Shown here piece by piece: positions 1-25,100 of a DNA stretch of 64,000 bases; positions within the stretch are counted from its first letter, which is position 1, and every line of letters starts with the position of its first letter. Origin of the DNA: Pogonophryne albipinna (Eukaryota > Chordata > Actinopteri > Perciformes > Artedidraconidae). A program made the position numbers and the translations under genes. The stretch spans positions 6,970,451-7,034,450 of the forward strand of contig CM053253.1 of the NCBI GenBank assembly GCA_028583405.1, in the 5' to 3' direction. The notes under the pieces are model-generated. The model saw only the letters and a list, made by a program, of their open reading frames with translations. It was not told the DNA's origin and searched no databases.

Positions 1-511
1 TCAGAGTGGGCGGGCGAAGCTTCAGTGATGAAGAGGAACAAAATGCAATCCAAAACTGCCCTCTTGACCTTTGGTCTGTTTTTATTAGATCTTGTTTGAT
101 CGTCTCAAATGTTGTCCTTTGCTGAGAACTCACTGATGCTTTCACTGATTACATTTATTTGAAACTAAATAAAATAAAAGCTATGTTCAAGTAATGTGCT
201 GTTACATAAGGGGAGATGATCCAGAGAACACACATTGATCTGTCGCTGCACAGTAGAGTTTCAACAATTTTTTTTTTTTTTACAATTTAAAGCTGCACTG
301 ATCAATTATTTTAAATTAACAATGGATCACATGAGCTAAGAGTAAAGCAAACGGGATCATGCACTTGAAGTGATGTAACAACAGAGAATTATTACCCTAC
401 AGTTCACACAAGCAACAAAGCATTTACGTTTCTTCTAGGCAATTTTTAGCTACTTCCCACAAGGCCAAAGTTACTACAGTTATCAACTAACAGGTGAACA
501 TAGTGATTCAT

Positions 512-1262
512 TAAAGGGGGCCTGTTCAGGTTCATATCAGTATGTTGTGCCTCTACTGTGACAATGTGACATGTTCACATGCTTTAATGTTTCAAAAAGT
601 TGCAGCTGCAGCACCTCTTTTCACCCTCTGTCTGAAACCAGAGCCCAGTCTGCTCTGATTGGTTAGCTGGTCGGCTCTGTTGTGATTGGTCAACCACTTA
701 GGCTAAGGGGGCGGGACATCTCTATCACGTACAATGTGTTCAAGTGCAAACGTTACATAGTGAGGACACTATATGTTGCAGAAGTAAACGATAGAATAGA
801 ATTGGGAGGGAGGGATGAAACCCTCTTTAATGGTCACACATGCAGAGCACTCAGCGAAATGTGTTCTCTGCATTTAACCCTTCCTAGTACCAGGAGTCTA
901 GTACTAGGAGCAGTGGGCAGCTATTGTACAGCGCCCGGGGAGCAATGGATGTGAGGGGGGAAGGTGGGTGTCCGGTGCCTTGCTCAAGGGCACCACGGCA
1001 GCAGGTGAACTGGGACCTCTCCAAGTAGCAGTCCACACTCCGTATTTTAGGTCTACAGCTCCCAGTCCAAGCCCCTACTGACTGAGCCACTGCCGGACAC
1101 TGTCCAACGGAGGCGTTTCAGGAGGGGTTGGGGGGGGTGGGAGTGTTTGGAAGAGAAACTCCCTCTGAGGGAAAAAGGGATTGTAGCCTTTGTAGACCAT
1201 TTACATGCACAAAAACCTATATAACACACAACAGGAAAGGGAAGACCCACAAAAGCCTAATA
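512..1262 (+). repeat. Dispersed MITE-like repeat, family A (copy 1)
   Basis: This segment shares long stretches with 30370-30815, 44685-44850 and 50560-50946. Shared landmarks are a 'cacctcttttcaccctctgt' block, two ATTGG boxes 27 bp apart and an end reading 'gcctaatagg' or 'gcataatagg'. Ends in several copies read TTAAAGRGG, which suggests a TTAA-targeting non-autonomous DNA element, but target duplications are not proven. This copy is interrupted by a SINE at about 793-1107. Its segment around 699-723 is inverted relative to the other copies. Confidence 0.6.
793..1107 (-). mobile_element. tRNA-derived SINE inserted in family A repeat
   Basis: Read on the minus strand, the right end begins with a tRNA-like head: 'GGCAGTGGCTCAGTCAGTAG' resembles a pol III A box, and 'GGTCCCAGTTCA' downstream resembles a B box. 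A body follows that contains 'CTTGAGCAAGGCACC'. A related truncated copy lies at about 44050-44258. Comparison with the other family A copies shows that this block is an insertion. Exact ends are uncertain by about 10 bp and no clean target duplication was found. Confidence 0.6.
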
Positions 1263-1550
1263 GGGTGAGTATGTTAGCTTGCTGGTGTTAGCAACACTTT
1301 GCCTGAGCATATCCTTGCAGATGCATTGCTGCAAATTAATTAAATTATTGATGACTAATCTCCTGTAAAACATCTCATGTAGCTCTAAATCAAAGATGAA
1401 AAGCAGATATTAGTTACCCCTCAATGAGTATTGTAGCAGTGATGTAAAAAGGGTGTGGTGGGCGGTAACTTTACAAAACATTACTCATCTTTAAATGATC
1501 AGTTTGAATAAAGTGTTGATATATGTCTCTGTATATGCATCTGTTTCTGA

Positions 1551-1948
<398 letters not shown>

Positions 1949-2271
1949 CAGCTGGTGGCAGTGTGTGTCATGTCTGCGCTGAACAAGGAGTGGCAGCTGC
2001 TCCCCTATCCGTTGGGAAGCTGTGGTTCATGTGGTCTACATGATACTGAGTCTCAGTGGGCTTAGAGCCACGTCTCTGGTTTCTGCATCTGGCGTATTTG
2101 CTGTCAGAGGAATTTTTCCAGAGCATGTATTCTGAGAAAATAACATAAGAAGCAATGTACACTTATTATGGTATTCCTCTTTAAAAGTGCCTTGAAATGC
2201 AATTTTATTGTATTACACTTAATCTCATTGACTTTTCCTCTCTGTCCTTGAATGCTCTGCAGTCCTGGGCC

Positions 2272-11049
<8,778 letters not shown>

Positions 11050-13530
11050 CTGGGCTGAACGTGGAAATGTGCATGTGTCACGCATGTGCAAACTGAGCAT
11101 GTGCATCTATCTACTTCAGAGTGCATGGACAAGTATGTGTGAGGGGATGTATGTACAGAAGAACGGGGCAGAAAGCCAGCTGCAATCTGGGTCCAAAGGG
11201 TAAACATCAAGGAGTATCAGTGGGGCAACAAACTCATCAGCAACATTTAGTTCCTGCCTCTTTTCCAAAGTCAGCTCCAACATGCCAGCTGTCAAAAGAC
11301 TCACCTGTGGTATTATTTGTGCATTTTTCATACAGTACTGTGTCATTTTGTCCGTCATTCAAATCACCAACATACTATACACGCCAAGCAGGTTCTTCTA
11401 CCTTCCTTGTGTTTCTAAGGAGCCATGGAGATGTACATTCCCTATGCGCTCTCACTGCGTTTAAACACCTGACTAATCCTGTCGTGTGTCACCTTCAACA
11501 CTGCAGGTGGCACCAGACAATGACACAAAAGACTGCATAGGGGTTAACCATGGGGGGTCCAGAGAATGAATGTTGGATACAAGTGTTGCCCCGCTAAAAC
11601 CACTTCAGGATGTCTATATTTACCCCATTTTCTTTGGGACACTATTAAAAATGTGTATGGTCAGTCTGTCTTCCATTTTGCCACTTGAGAAGCAACTATT
11701 TTGGTATGTACAATAATTTCCCAGGATATTGTGGGTTTCATTTCCTTATTAGACCTGGATCGACTGGAATATATTCAGGTGAACATTGTTATTTTGTAAT
11801 CATGCTTCCCCTGTGCTTCATTTCGGCTGGTTTCCAAACTGCTGTGAGATGTAATAAGAGACTAACACCCTTGATTCTCATAAGAGTGTGTAGTCTCACT
11901 CGCCAATTGGACGATTTGGTTTATCGCTGTGACCAATATACAGCTCAACTCAAAGAAGAGACGAGGCAGGAGTCTGTCCCTCTATTTTCTAATTGTGACT
12001 TTTCTTACAAACAAATGGCTACTGATCACTATTGGTCATCTCAGGATGGAGAAGACTACAATTCTGCTGCAAGGATTTTTGTGTCAACGAAAATCTCTTT
12101 TGTACTCTCTTATACTGCGTAAAAGTGTATTTTACTACTCTGCTTTTCTTACTATGAAGTTTGACTTGTTGTAAGCATTTCCTAAAGGATAATCCACTGT
12201 TTTGAGATTCTACACCTGTGTACAGCACCGACCGGCTCACCAGCATGGTTTCAAGGCGCTGATTTGTTTTCAAGCATTCAAATTAAAAATCAGGTGAATC
12301 CTACTGTCTCCTTTCAGGTTTGACCTTCATTTATATGAAGAGTTCTATTTTCAATCAGCCTCAGTATTTCCCTAACTAGTGCATCTTTGTGCGCCATCGT
12401 ACACTGGAGATTTGATTTGTTTTCTTTAATACATGAGACAAAGAGTGATATTACTCTGAGTATTGTTATGCCTTCTTCCAGCCTGTAGGAGGCAGACCAG
12501 GAAGCCCTAGCATGTATAGCAAATCAATTGGCATCGTGAAACTAAATTGTAAATATCCTCAATGCTAATATGTTTGTACATATATATCGTCTTTATAATT
12601 TATTCCTTTTAAAATAACCCATTGGATTTTGGCATCATTCTTTGAAACGTTAATGTGTATGGTACTTTTATGGGTTAAATAACACCTGACAATAACAATA
12701 TAAATATATATTATACAAACCCTTTTTGTGCACGTATTTCTGTGAAACTTATCTTGGTTGAACATTTTCAATATGACTTGAATTGGTGAGGAGAACTGCT
12801 CTGTATCCCCTGACTCACAGCATTGATTACTTGCCAGAAACGGATCACCCACCCGCATGATTCCCATAAAACAATCACAACCACAAATGATTACATCTTG
12901 ATAATCTCTGAATCACCATGGTGACTGGTAAATGAGCAGGTTTCATTATGGTTTAACATTCTCTGTTTCTCTGGGTACATCTGATGACTAGTTTGTGTTT
13001 GTGTTGCAATCTTTGGCACCTCCACACTTGTTTTAATGGACATGTAAAGCTTGTTGTTCATAAAGCACTACACTCTGTGATTAATGACTCCATACAGAAG
13101 ATGATGCGACTGCCACGGATGAAGGGAGTTTGATTTCTGTGTAGCGTCTACTGTGTCCTGTGGACATGGGCTTATGCCACAATGAATGCATTGACCTGCA
13201 TGGGCGTAGTCAGGTTGGCATCGTGCCCTTCTTTTCCTGACCTGCCCCTCTCACTGAATTCTTATATGAGCAAAGTGCACGAAAAAAAAGATCATATTGT
13301 ATGTATGTTGCAGCCTTGCTTAAAGTTAAGGGCATTTCCTGTTGGGTATACTGTGGGTCTTCTTTCTGGCTATGCAGATATTTTTTTTAAATCTCTGGTA
13401 TTCCTACATTTACTCTTTTCTATTGTATCTAATGGGAATGTTCAGATAAATAGCTCTTTGTTAAATCCTACTGATTATTGTTCAAATTTGAAATGACATT
13501 TGAATAAAATTTGTATATTGCCAACTGTAT
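11050..13530 (+). other. src: src 3' untranslated region
   Basis: About 2.5 kb between the src stop codon and an AATAAA at 13503. No splice-bounded coding segment was recognised. Open frames of up to about 145 codons (for example 11685-12122) have no recognisable domain and overlap others in different frames. The extent is inferred from the poly(A) signal, and a shorter UTR is possible. Confidence 0.6.
13503..13508 (+). terminator. AATAAA poly(A) signal, probable src 3' end
   Basis: Canonical hexamer in 'tgaataaaatttgtatat', followed within about 30 bp by a T/G-rich stretch (tgtatccttcgtgttt) that fits a downstream element. It is the first convincing signal downstream of the src stop codon and precedes the intergenic transposon at 13934. 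Confidence 0.6.
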
Positions 13531-13933
13531 CCTTCGTGTTTATCAACTGAATGAATGTGGTTCCTAAAATCAGGACGACATCGCTGAGATTATGTTTGAA
13601 ATGAGTCAAGTCGATGATCAAAGGTTCATACAGCTGCAGAATAATGCATATTGTAAACTATCTAATCCACAATTATCATTAGTAGGCTAATGATCATTTG
13701 TGGAAAGTGAGCTTGCTATTATCAAAGCATGATTAGACCCAAGTATACGTTAATGTTATTAATACTGATTTGAAAAAGAAAGAAATATTTATTTTAGAAT
13801 TATGTTTTTGTATATCAATTTGGTAGTTTTTCTTGATTTCTGATTCTGAAAAAACATTAAACAGGGAATAAAGAAAGGAACATCAGTATTGTTGTTGTTA
13901 TAATTTTAGATTTGAAGATACCAAAGCCCTCAT

Positions 13934-15092
13934 CAGTGGCGGATTTAGGATTGTAGGAGATCCGGGGCTTAGCCCAGGAGTTGTTGGGGGGGGGGGGTGC
14001 AGGGGTACAGTGCTACCCCTGCCTGGGGGTGGACCGAACATCCTTTAGGGGGGTCGTCGCCTCCTCTGGGGGGGTCCGGGGGCATGCTCCCCCGGGAAGA
14101 TTTTTTTTTAAATATTGAAGTTAAAAGCATCAATCTGGTGCACTTTGAGAGCAACATTAACCCTACCTTAATAACACCTTAAAGCGGACAAAAGGCACTG
14201 GAGAACACTCATTAACACCCTTTAATGAAGCAAACTAATGCCTTAACTCACTCAAACAGTTGTTTACTTATTAAGGTGAAACGAATGTGCGTAGAGTTTT
14301 AAAGGATGCGGATAGTCTCACCTTGATTCTGGCGCATTGCTTATCGTTTTATAGATCTATTCTCATCCACCATCTTTGTTTGTGACGTAAAAAATGTGTA
14401 AGAGTCACGTTTCTGAATCGGACACTCTGATGCAGTCACAGCCAATCGGAGTCTGATTCAGAGGGTTGACTGTCAGTTCTGTTGTTATGTGTACTGAAAC
14501 GAGAGCCGGTATAATTCCACGCGCGAAAACAAAATAAAAAATGGAATACGTTATTTTAGTGTCTTAAAAGTAGACTGAGGTATGAAGGGGTAACGTTACA
14601 TCTTAGGATAATTTTCCTAAGTCATGTTCTGTATACATACTAACATATAAGGGTATACTTAGTGTGGTTACTCCATGTTTACTAACTATAACATTAACGT
14701 TACATCACTCTTTTTCACTTCTTACTCAGTCAGCCAGAGTGCAGATATCACCATTAGATTCACAAACCTGAAACATCATCCATTTCTTCACTGCTGGTGA
14801 TGACATTGTTGTCAGCTGCTGATACTGCTGCTGCTTGTGGCGCCTGCTTCAATGACAATAACTTTCTAATATCCATAACTGTATAGGCTATTAGCTTAAA
14901 ACTCGTCAGGCACGGAAGGATCACTTCTACTTCAGGGCAGGCTACGCAGTACGCAGGCTAATGTCCCGCAGCGGATGCCTCTCTGGTGGACTCCGGTACT
15001 GCACATTACTCCCGAGACGTTTAAAAAAACATCAATTTTCAGAAAACATCCGGGGCTTGAGCCCAAGTAGCCACCCCCTAGCGCCGCCACTG
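13934..15092 (+). mobile_element. hAT-type MITE with perfect 8-bp target duplication
   Basis: 1159 bp between src and mical1. The left end reads 'cagtggcggatttagg' and the right end 'tagcgccgccactg'. The flanks are identical 8-mers, GCCCTCAT at 13926-13933 and 15093-15100. 'atccggggctt' occurs near both ends (subterminal inverted or direct blocks). There is no transposase open frame. The ends resemble those of the element at 39692-40579 (CAGTGGCG), so the two probably share a transposase family. Confidence 0.85.
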
Positions 15093-15159
15093 GCCCTCAT
15101 GTATCAGTGATTCCTACATATCCTCAGGCTAATCGTATCAGCTAACCCCACCCGGTGCT

Positions 15160-15335
15160 CGCGCGCTGTGTGTAGAATTACCAGAAAGTCCCGGAAGAGG
15201 CTCCTCGTGCAGAACAGAGCGAGGTGCAGGTGAGCGCTCACGCACCATGTACCTGTACACAAAGAGAAACAACATGGAAACAACAGCCAGGATACAGTTT
15301 AATGAAAACCGGGATCAAACACGACTTCGTAGCAG
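15160..15335 (+). promoter_or_regulatory. mical1: Probable mical1 promoter-proximal region and first non-coding exon
   Basis: A locally GC- and CpG-richer stretch (gctcgcgcgctg) with two good splice donors: gcag|gtgagc at 15230 and gcag|gtaaag at 15336. It lies upstream of the coding start and downstream of the src 3' end, so it is the best candidate for the mical1 transcription start. No TATA box is evident. Assignment is by position and composition only. Confidence 0.45.
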
Positions 15336-16050
15336 GTAAAGGACGCATTTTACTCCCCGAAACGGTCCATGTTTAACTATTAAGGAGTACATATTGTGTT
15401 GCTTGTTTTTCCATTGTAAGGAAGGCGGTTTTTTTTTTTTTTTTTGTGAGTTGTCTTAAAAGTTGTGTAGCATAACACAAGGCTGGGGCTTTCTCTTTAG
15501 CTAAGATTAATGATTTAACTGATAATTCTCGTTTTATAATTGCTATTTTTATGTTGCCCTGTTTTCACTGTTTCTTTAACTTCAATCAGTTTATTCTCCC
15601 AATTTAGGTCAGTACAGTTTTTATTACATATAGTTAAACCAAGTTTGCTGTGGAAATTCTTTGCTTCTTCCTAGTAAACTCCCACTGTAAAATATGTCTT
15701 CATGTATGAATAAATGTGTTGGTATTACAGCTCTATGTAAGCCATATTTTCTGTCCACATATGTCAGCTCTGTTGGCTTTCTGCTGTATCTGGCTGCTAG
15801 CTCTTGGTAACATGTTGTGACTGCAACCTGCTTCAGTACCACGCCTTCCTGTTCATTTGCCAGCTTCCTATCATTGTGTGGTCTTATATCATTGCAAAGG
15901 GTAGGTTTTAATGTCTCACTGCAACCCTGTTGAAGCCAGATTAAAAGCAGGAAATCCTAATTGTATTTATTCCCCTGCTGCTCCTGTATGCCCCTCTCAA
16001 TCTGTTTGTTCTCTGTCTGTCTTTCTATGTCTGTCTCCAAAACCTGCCAG

Positions 16051-16132
16051 GCTGCAGATCGGTGTGTGATCCAACATCCTGATACACACAGCGTAACCAA
16101 ACACAGTGCACAGAGCTTACCCATGAGATAAG
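16051..16132 (+). other. mical1: Candidate mical1 5' UTR exon
   Basis: An 82-bp segment bounded by a long pyrimidine-rich acceptor (tctgtctccaaaacctgccag) and a consensus donor (ataag|gtgagt). It has no required open frame and would be non-coding. It precedes the coding exon, whose own acceptor (cttttacag) ends at 18835. Inferred from splice signals only. Confidence 0.4.
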
Positions 16133-16168
16133 GTGAGTCAATCCAATCCAATCAACTGGCACTGGGCA

Positions 16169-18835
<2,667 letters not shown>

Positions 18836-19145
18836 TTAACCATCAGAGGGAGCACCCGGAAGGACTGAACAGTCGTCGTTCTCCACGATGGCGAACCAGG
18901 ACGCCGACAACCCTTCACACGCCTCGTTTGAGAACTTCGTCCTAGCCCAGACTTGTAAGGATGTGAAGCATCACTTCGCTGTGCTCTGCAAGCAGCTGAA
19001 TCTCAACCCTAAGGAGTTCGGGAGTTTCTACATCAGGTTAAAAGAAAAGCTAAACTACTGGAAGGCCAAAGCCCTGTGGAAGAGGCTGGACCAAAGAGCC
19101 GCTCACACGGATTACCAGCAAGGACAAGTCTGCACCAAAAACAAG
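18836..19145 (+). other. mical1: mical1 first coding exon
   Basis: Begins after cttttacag, with 52 bases of 5' UTR before the ATG at 18888 (context acgATGG), and ends at the donor gtaggg. It encodes residues 1-86 (MANQDADN...), aligned with the helical N-terminus of MICAL flavoproteins ([23 protein letters not shown]). Confidence 0.85.
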
Positions 19146-22100
19146 GTAGGGGGAACCAGTGAATAATCGTTCTCTTTAGATTATATATATATATATATTC
19201 ATTTTTCTTTCCCATGATGACTATAAATAAATAAATGTTCCTTCCTATTTTCTTCTATTTTCATTTTGTGTTTTTTTTCATTTGACCCATACTGAACAGT
19301 GTCAGCGGGGACCTTTTGGCCTCCCATGATCAGGGCTGTCCACATTTCAAAAAGTATAATGGAATATGGCCCCAAAATGAAACTTGTGCTTTTCTAATAT
19401 TGTATTTCTTAAATATATATGTTAACATATATTACACAGTAGTATTCACGTGTTAATAAGCCACATTAATTCAGTCAATTTAAGTTTAAAACATTTTCAA
19501 ACATATCTTTGTTGATTAAAAAAAAAAAGACCAATGACTTATTACAAGCTAGAGATACACCCTTCATATTTCCCCTTATTATAACCAATCTGAGGCTTCT
19601 GTTTTAAGGAATGAGCTGCCACCAATATAAATGAAACCCTATGGAGACCTGTATCCATATGTATTCGTATCATCAAGCACAATTGACTTGCATTTGATTG
19701 ATTTTGATAATTGAAAACTTAACTCTTGAGGCTATATGCCATGTACCTTTTTATATTTGTCTGTATGTGGCGCTCAGTGAAAAGAGTTTGGACACCCCTG
19801 ATGTACATGCTGATTCTGGAGAGGGGGAAAAGGAACAATACAAATATATAACTGAAAACTGCCCTTTTTACCTTTTGTAATACTTGGTTGGGATTGGATC
19901 ATGTATGAGTCATTGTCCATTCCTCCTCTTATCATGCTAAACTTTTGGCCCTTACTGATGATTAGATTAAGACTGACCTTGTTCTTTCCTATTGGATTAA
20001 TATAATGACACACTTTTAAGAAACTCTGAAAAACAAGGCTGCAAATGAAAAAAAATGAAAACTTGAGTATAAAATAAAATCGATATAGCCTATTAAAACA
20101 TTGTGCAAGCCTTCAAAACGTAGTCTCAAACCTTGTTATTAGATGTCATGCTTTTAATCACTATTCTATATTCATGCCATCATTTCAAGGTTGTACTAAT
20201 CGGCTCATTTAATAATAATACATTTCATTTATATAGCACACTTGAAAAACAACGTCATCTCAAGGTGCTTCACAATGCTATAAGGAGAAAATAATAAAAC
20301 AAAACAAATACAAAGTTATCTAAGGAGCATATAGAATAAAATATGGTCATTTAAAGAAATGATAAAGGTTAGAGTAAAGGACAGTCAGTAAAATGCGGTG
20401 CAGAACAGGTGGGTCTTTACATTTAGGGTAATGCATGCTTTGTTCTGTCGTGACGCCAACCCAAACAACAACGTTTCCTCATTTTCTGATTGCCATCTTA
20501 TCATCTGTCCTGTCTGTTTGTCTCTCTCTCAGTGCCTGGTGCTGGGGGCGGGGCCATGTGGGCTGCGGACGGCCATCGAGCTGGCGCTGCTGGGGGCTCA
20601 GGTGCTGGTGCTGGAGAAGAGAGAGTCTTTCTCCAGGAACAATGTCCTCCACCTGTGGCCCTACACCATCTGCGACCTGCGCAGTCTCGGAGCCAAGAAG
20701 TTCTACGGGAGATTCTGCACGGGGTCTCTGGATCACATCAGTGAGTGGCTAATGGTGGTCCTGTAGTGTGAACCAGGTTTTGTTTTTTTATAAGGGCTAA
20801 ATTCATTTGGTTCAGTGATCAACAGAAAAATAATAATTGTTTGAGATAATGTATGGCATGTAAACAGTTTGGGAGTTTGAAATGGATTGAATAGCCTTAT
20901 TGCATCAACAGGGCAATAACAAGGCCATACTTTACGACTATGCTTTTGAAAATGTTGGAATAGGTTTCCTAAAATGTGATCATCAAAGTCTGTTCAGAGA
21001 TCTGTATTATGCTGGATATATGTACAAAAAAGTTGTAGGATTGTCAAACAATGTCAATTCCTGAAAAGGCAGGAATGAACACTGTTAATTGATGCATTAA
21101 TAATATGATAATTGATCAGCTACAGTATAGTTTTGACAATGAACATCTTAAGTCCCAAGCTCCTCCAACAATGCAACATGAACATACATAAACAATCAAA
21201 AAAACAACAAAAAAACACCAACATAAAACAATGCAGTGTTGGAGAGGAGCTCGAGACACGGCAGCCATCTGAAACATTACATTGGCCTTCAGTTTCCATG
21301 AACTTCCTGTTTGCATCACTGACTGTATTTGGTACCTTGAATACCTCCCACATTAAATACTATTGTGTGTTTTCAGGCATCCGTCAGCTGCAGTTGATCC
21401 TGCTGAAGGTGTCCCTTCTCCTCGGGGTGGAGGTGCACACAGGAGTGGAGTTTCAGGGCTTGATTGAGCCCTCAGGAGAAAAAGGTACTAACATCTGTCA
21501 ACCAGCAATCTCTTTCCTTGCCCTCTCTTTCATCAGTTGTTATTATGAACCAGCAGTATGTAAAGCAGTAGAGTTATTAACAAAGTTTCATGTGTTTCTG
21601 CAGGTTGGATGGCCAAGCTGCAGCCTGGTTCTCACCCTGCTTCTACTTTCGAGTTTGACGTCTTTATCTCGGCTGGAGGAGGCAGGTTCGTCCCTGATGG
21701 TGAGACAACACTGTGAACCACTTCTGTTCTTACCATTGCACTTGAAGACACAAAGATCTGCATTTAGATATTGTGCAAGAATTGACTGTTAAACACAGTC
21801 ACCAACTTCCTCAAGTAGTGATATACAGATAACAAGATGTATCAGCCCCTATTGTTTTCTTTCCCACTCTATCAGGTTTCAGGCATAAGGAGCTGAGAGG
21901 CAAGCTGGCTATCGGCATCACAACCAACTTCATCAACAGACACACGGCTGAGGAGGCTCAAGTAGCAGAGATCAGCGGTGTGGCTCGCATTTACAACCAG
22001 AAGTTCTTCCAGGAGCTGCACACTGAGATGGGTAGGCATCCAAACAGCAGTGTCACGTACAGCAGCTCGGAAGAGGACGTCTTGATATGCAGTGAAGCAA

Positions 22101-25100
22101 CCCTGTGCTCTTTTTCAGTGAAAAGGGAAGAAACCTTGCACAAGCTTGCACTCAGAGAGCACATGAACTATGAAGTAGAGTCGCTGAACCGTAACACTTC
22201 TAATAAGAATACCAGCACTTCTATTTTCATTGTATTGTTCTCCTGTTGTGGCTCGAAGCCTCAAGGCATGCAATGAATGTCCGCACTGTCAGGTCGGGTT
22301 CAATGTGAAGTGTGAAAAGGGTAGTGAGGCTGTTAATCTGGTTTGCAATCTTCAGTTCATTTCCTGTGACATGCAGCATTAACCCTTATGAAAGACATTC
22401 TTCCTCCCTAACCTTCTCTGTATCTTTTCTATTCTGAACACAGAAATTGGGTGTCACCTTTATCACCCTGTAGCACTATTTGAATGGCTTTTTAATTCTC
22501 TACGACCTCCCTGTATCTCTGTCCGCTCCAGTAAATCATAAGCTAGCTAATGAGGCAGAAAATGATCACTCTCTCAAGCAAAAAATGCTTTTAATGTCAG
22601 CTTTCCTGATTCTCCTACATTATCTCTCTCTAAGCCCAGCATGCTTTCTCTCCATTTCACACTCCAGGTATCGATCTGGAGAATATTGTCTACTACAAAG
22701 ACGCCACCCACTACTTCGTCATGACTGCCAAGAAGCAAAGCTTGCTGAAGAAGGGGGTCATTAAACAGGTGAGAACAACACATCCATTACCAAGAGAAAG
22801 TGTGATTCCTATTGGCAGCGGCTGCATCTCTGGAGAGGAAAAAGAAAAACAAGCCAGATGGATGAAGCAGCCATCAGGTGCTCCAGTGTGAAGAGATAGA
22901 CTGTCAATCATCTCCTCTTTCTCTGCAGCCTGGCCCATTAGCAGCAGCAGCAGTAAACCCAATGTAGTACATGTCACTCAGGATCAGAAAAAGTTCTCCA
23001 TCAGATTACACCTCTTGCTCCGTCTCTGCAGGACTTCAGCGACGCAGAGGAACTGCTGGCTCCTGCAAACGTGGATGAGGAGGCTTTGCGCTGCTATGCA
23101 TATGATGCCGCCTCGTTCTCCACAGGGGGTAAACTGCCTGACCTCCAGTTTGCTCCAAACCATGCGGGAAAGCCAGACGTGGCCATGTTCGACTTCACCT
23201 GCATGCAGCGTGCTGAGAATGCCTCTCAGGTCAGGGAGAAGAGGGGGAAGAAGCTGCTGATGGCTCTTGTTGGAGATTGCCTGGTGGAGGTAAACATTTA
23301 ATGTGATGTGGTGCAAACTTCCCCTAGTTCACTCTTTGAGCCACACATAGCTCTAAAGATGGTGGTTGATATGTCCACCACTTTGATCTACAGTGAAATA
23401 TTTCAGAACTACAGATGAACTTGCAAAAAGTACAACATTCATGGTCCCCAGAGGACGAATCCCTACATGCTTTTTTATGTAGCCAACAGATCAAGTATTT
23501 TTCTTATCCTGTGATAATATCCCACACAATTTTTAACACAAACATTCACGGTTGTAACAAATGTAGTGTTATATCAGTTATATATTTTGGTTTTAAGTGA
23601 AATTGCTACCACATTGTAATAGATTTCCATGAAGTTAAGATATTCATGAACCCCTCAGGATATATTTCAATAACTTTGAGGACTCGTGTTTTTTGACAAA
23701 CACTCTGTTCATCGGGTCAATATTTGGATTTCCGTAAAATAATTGTTAAGCTTTGGCCATTCAAACTAATTACATTCCTCAGATGTTCTTTTTTAATTGC
23801 TATTCAACACATGTTAGCATGCTAATCATAGACTGTATATATTTCGAGGGACTGCGGATGGAAATGAGCTCAAAGCTAAATCTGGCACTGTTACGCTTGA
23901 CACATCTGAATGTTTTAAGTGTTCATACTGTGCATTGTTTACTGTGCATTGTCCCTGCCAAATAAACGATTACATGAAAAATTAAATGAAATATAAATGC
24001 TAATATGCTAAACTAAAATGACTTCATTCTGATGCTACCATTTAGCTTTAGCGGCCGTAACGCGACGCAGACGCACCCGGTGGAATCGAGGAAGCCTCAT
24101 AAAAACCGCTGCTTAGCCGTGAACTTTTTTACATAAAGCTTATGACTGTTTTCTGTAGCATGAGCGTTTAATGAGTTAAATGCTTATCATTGTAAGATTC
24201 ACTGTGTGCTACAAGGAGTTCTTCTTCTCTGTTCTCTGCAGCCTTTCTGGCCTCTGGGCACAGGCATCGCTCGGGGGTTTCTAGCTTCCTTTGACACAGC
24301 GTGGATGGTGAGGAGCTGGGGCCTCGGGACCCCCCATCTCAAGGTCCTGGCTGAGCGGTGGGTCTGCTTCACAAATCTACTAAGAAGCACACACTACAGA
24401 GATTTGCATATATTAGTAGTAGTATTTGCATATATTAGTAGTAGTATAGTTGGATCATATAGATGAGTAATATCATGCAAAACCCACTGAGGTTCTACTT
24501 TCTGTTTCTTCACTACCTGACTTATTTCTCTATTCCCTAATTCACTGATGTAGAGCACTTTCTAAACCTGAAATTGTAGGGTCTACTATAAGTATGATAT
24601 TTTGTTTCAAGGAAAACTAACATATGGTTTTAAATAGAAAGGGAATAGGTGGCCTTGAAAGTTTGGGAATATAAAGTATAAAAACCTAGCGGCCACATTG
24701 ATTAGTATTCATGTGGGTTTCTTCATCAGCACGATTCCCATCTTGAAATAATTAGTGAGATTGGTAATTGCATTGATTGCAAAGGGTGAAGAGAATATTT
24801 CAGCGTGATTACTTGATGTAATAAGAATGAAACACTACGGCTGGTCTGGACAAAAGTCATGTTGGCCAATTTGAACACGTAAAAGCTACCCGGTTAACCT
24901 GATGTTCGCACAGATGAAAACTGTCAAGATCCTCCCTGGTTCTAAATGTACATACATGTGTCAAATAAAAGCATGTGCGTGTAGATGTATGAACTGTAAT
25001 ACCAACTAAATCCTTATATTCGTTATATGTTAAAGTTATTCTGAATAGTTTTGTTTCTGTTCATTTAGCCTGTGCATGTGTACGGTTGAGTGACCTTTAA

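Noticed and set aside
11685..12122. 145-codon open frame in the src 3' UTR
   Set aside because: No recognisable domain, no splice context, and overlapping frames of similar length in an AT-rich UTR.
21112..21792. 226-codon open frame on the + strand
   Set aside because: It reads through two true mical1 exons (21377-21484 and 21604-21699) and their introns. Its first exon part is in frame with mical1, and the rest is intron read-through.
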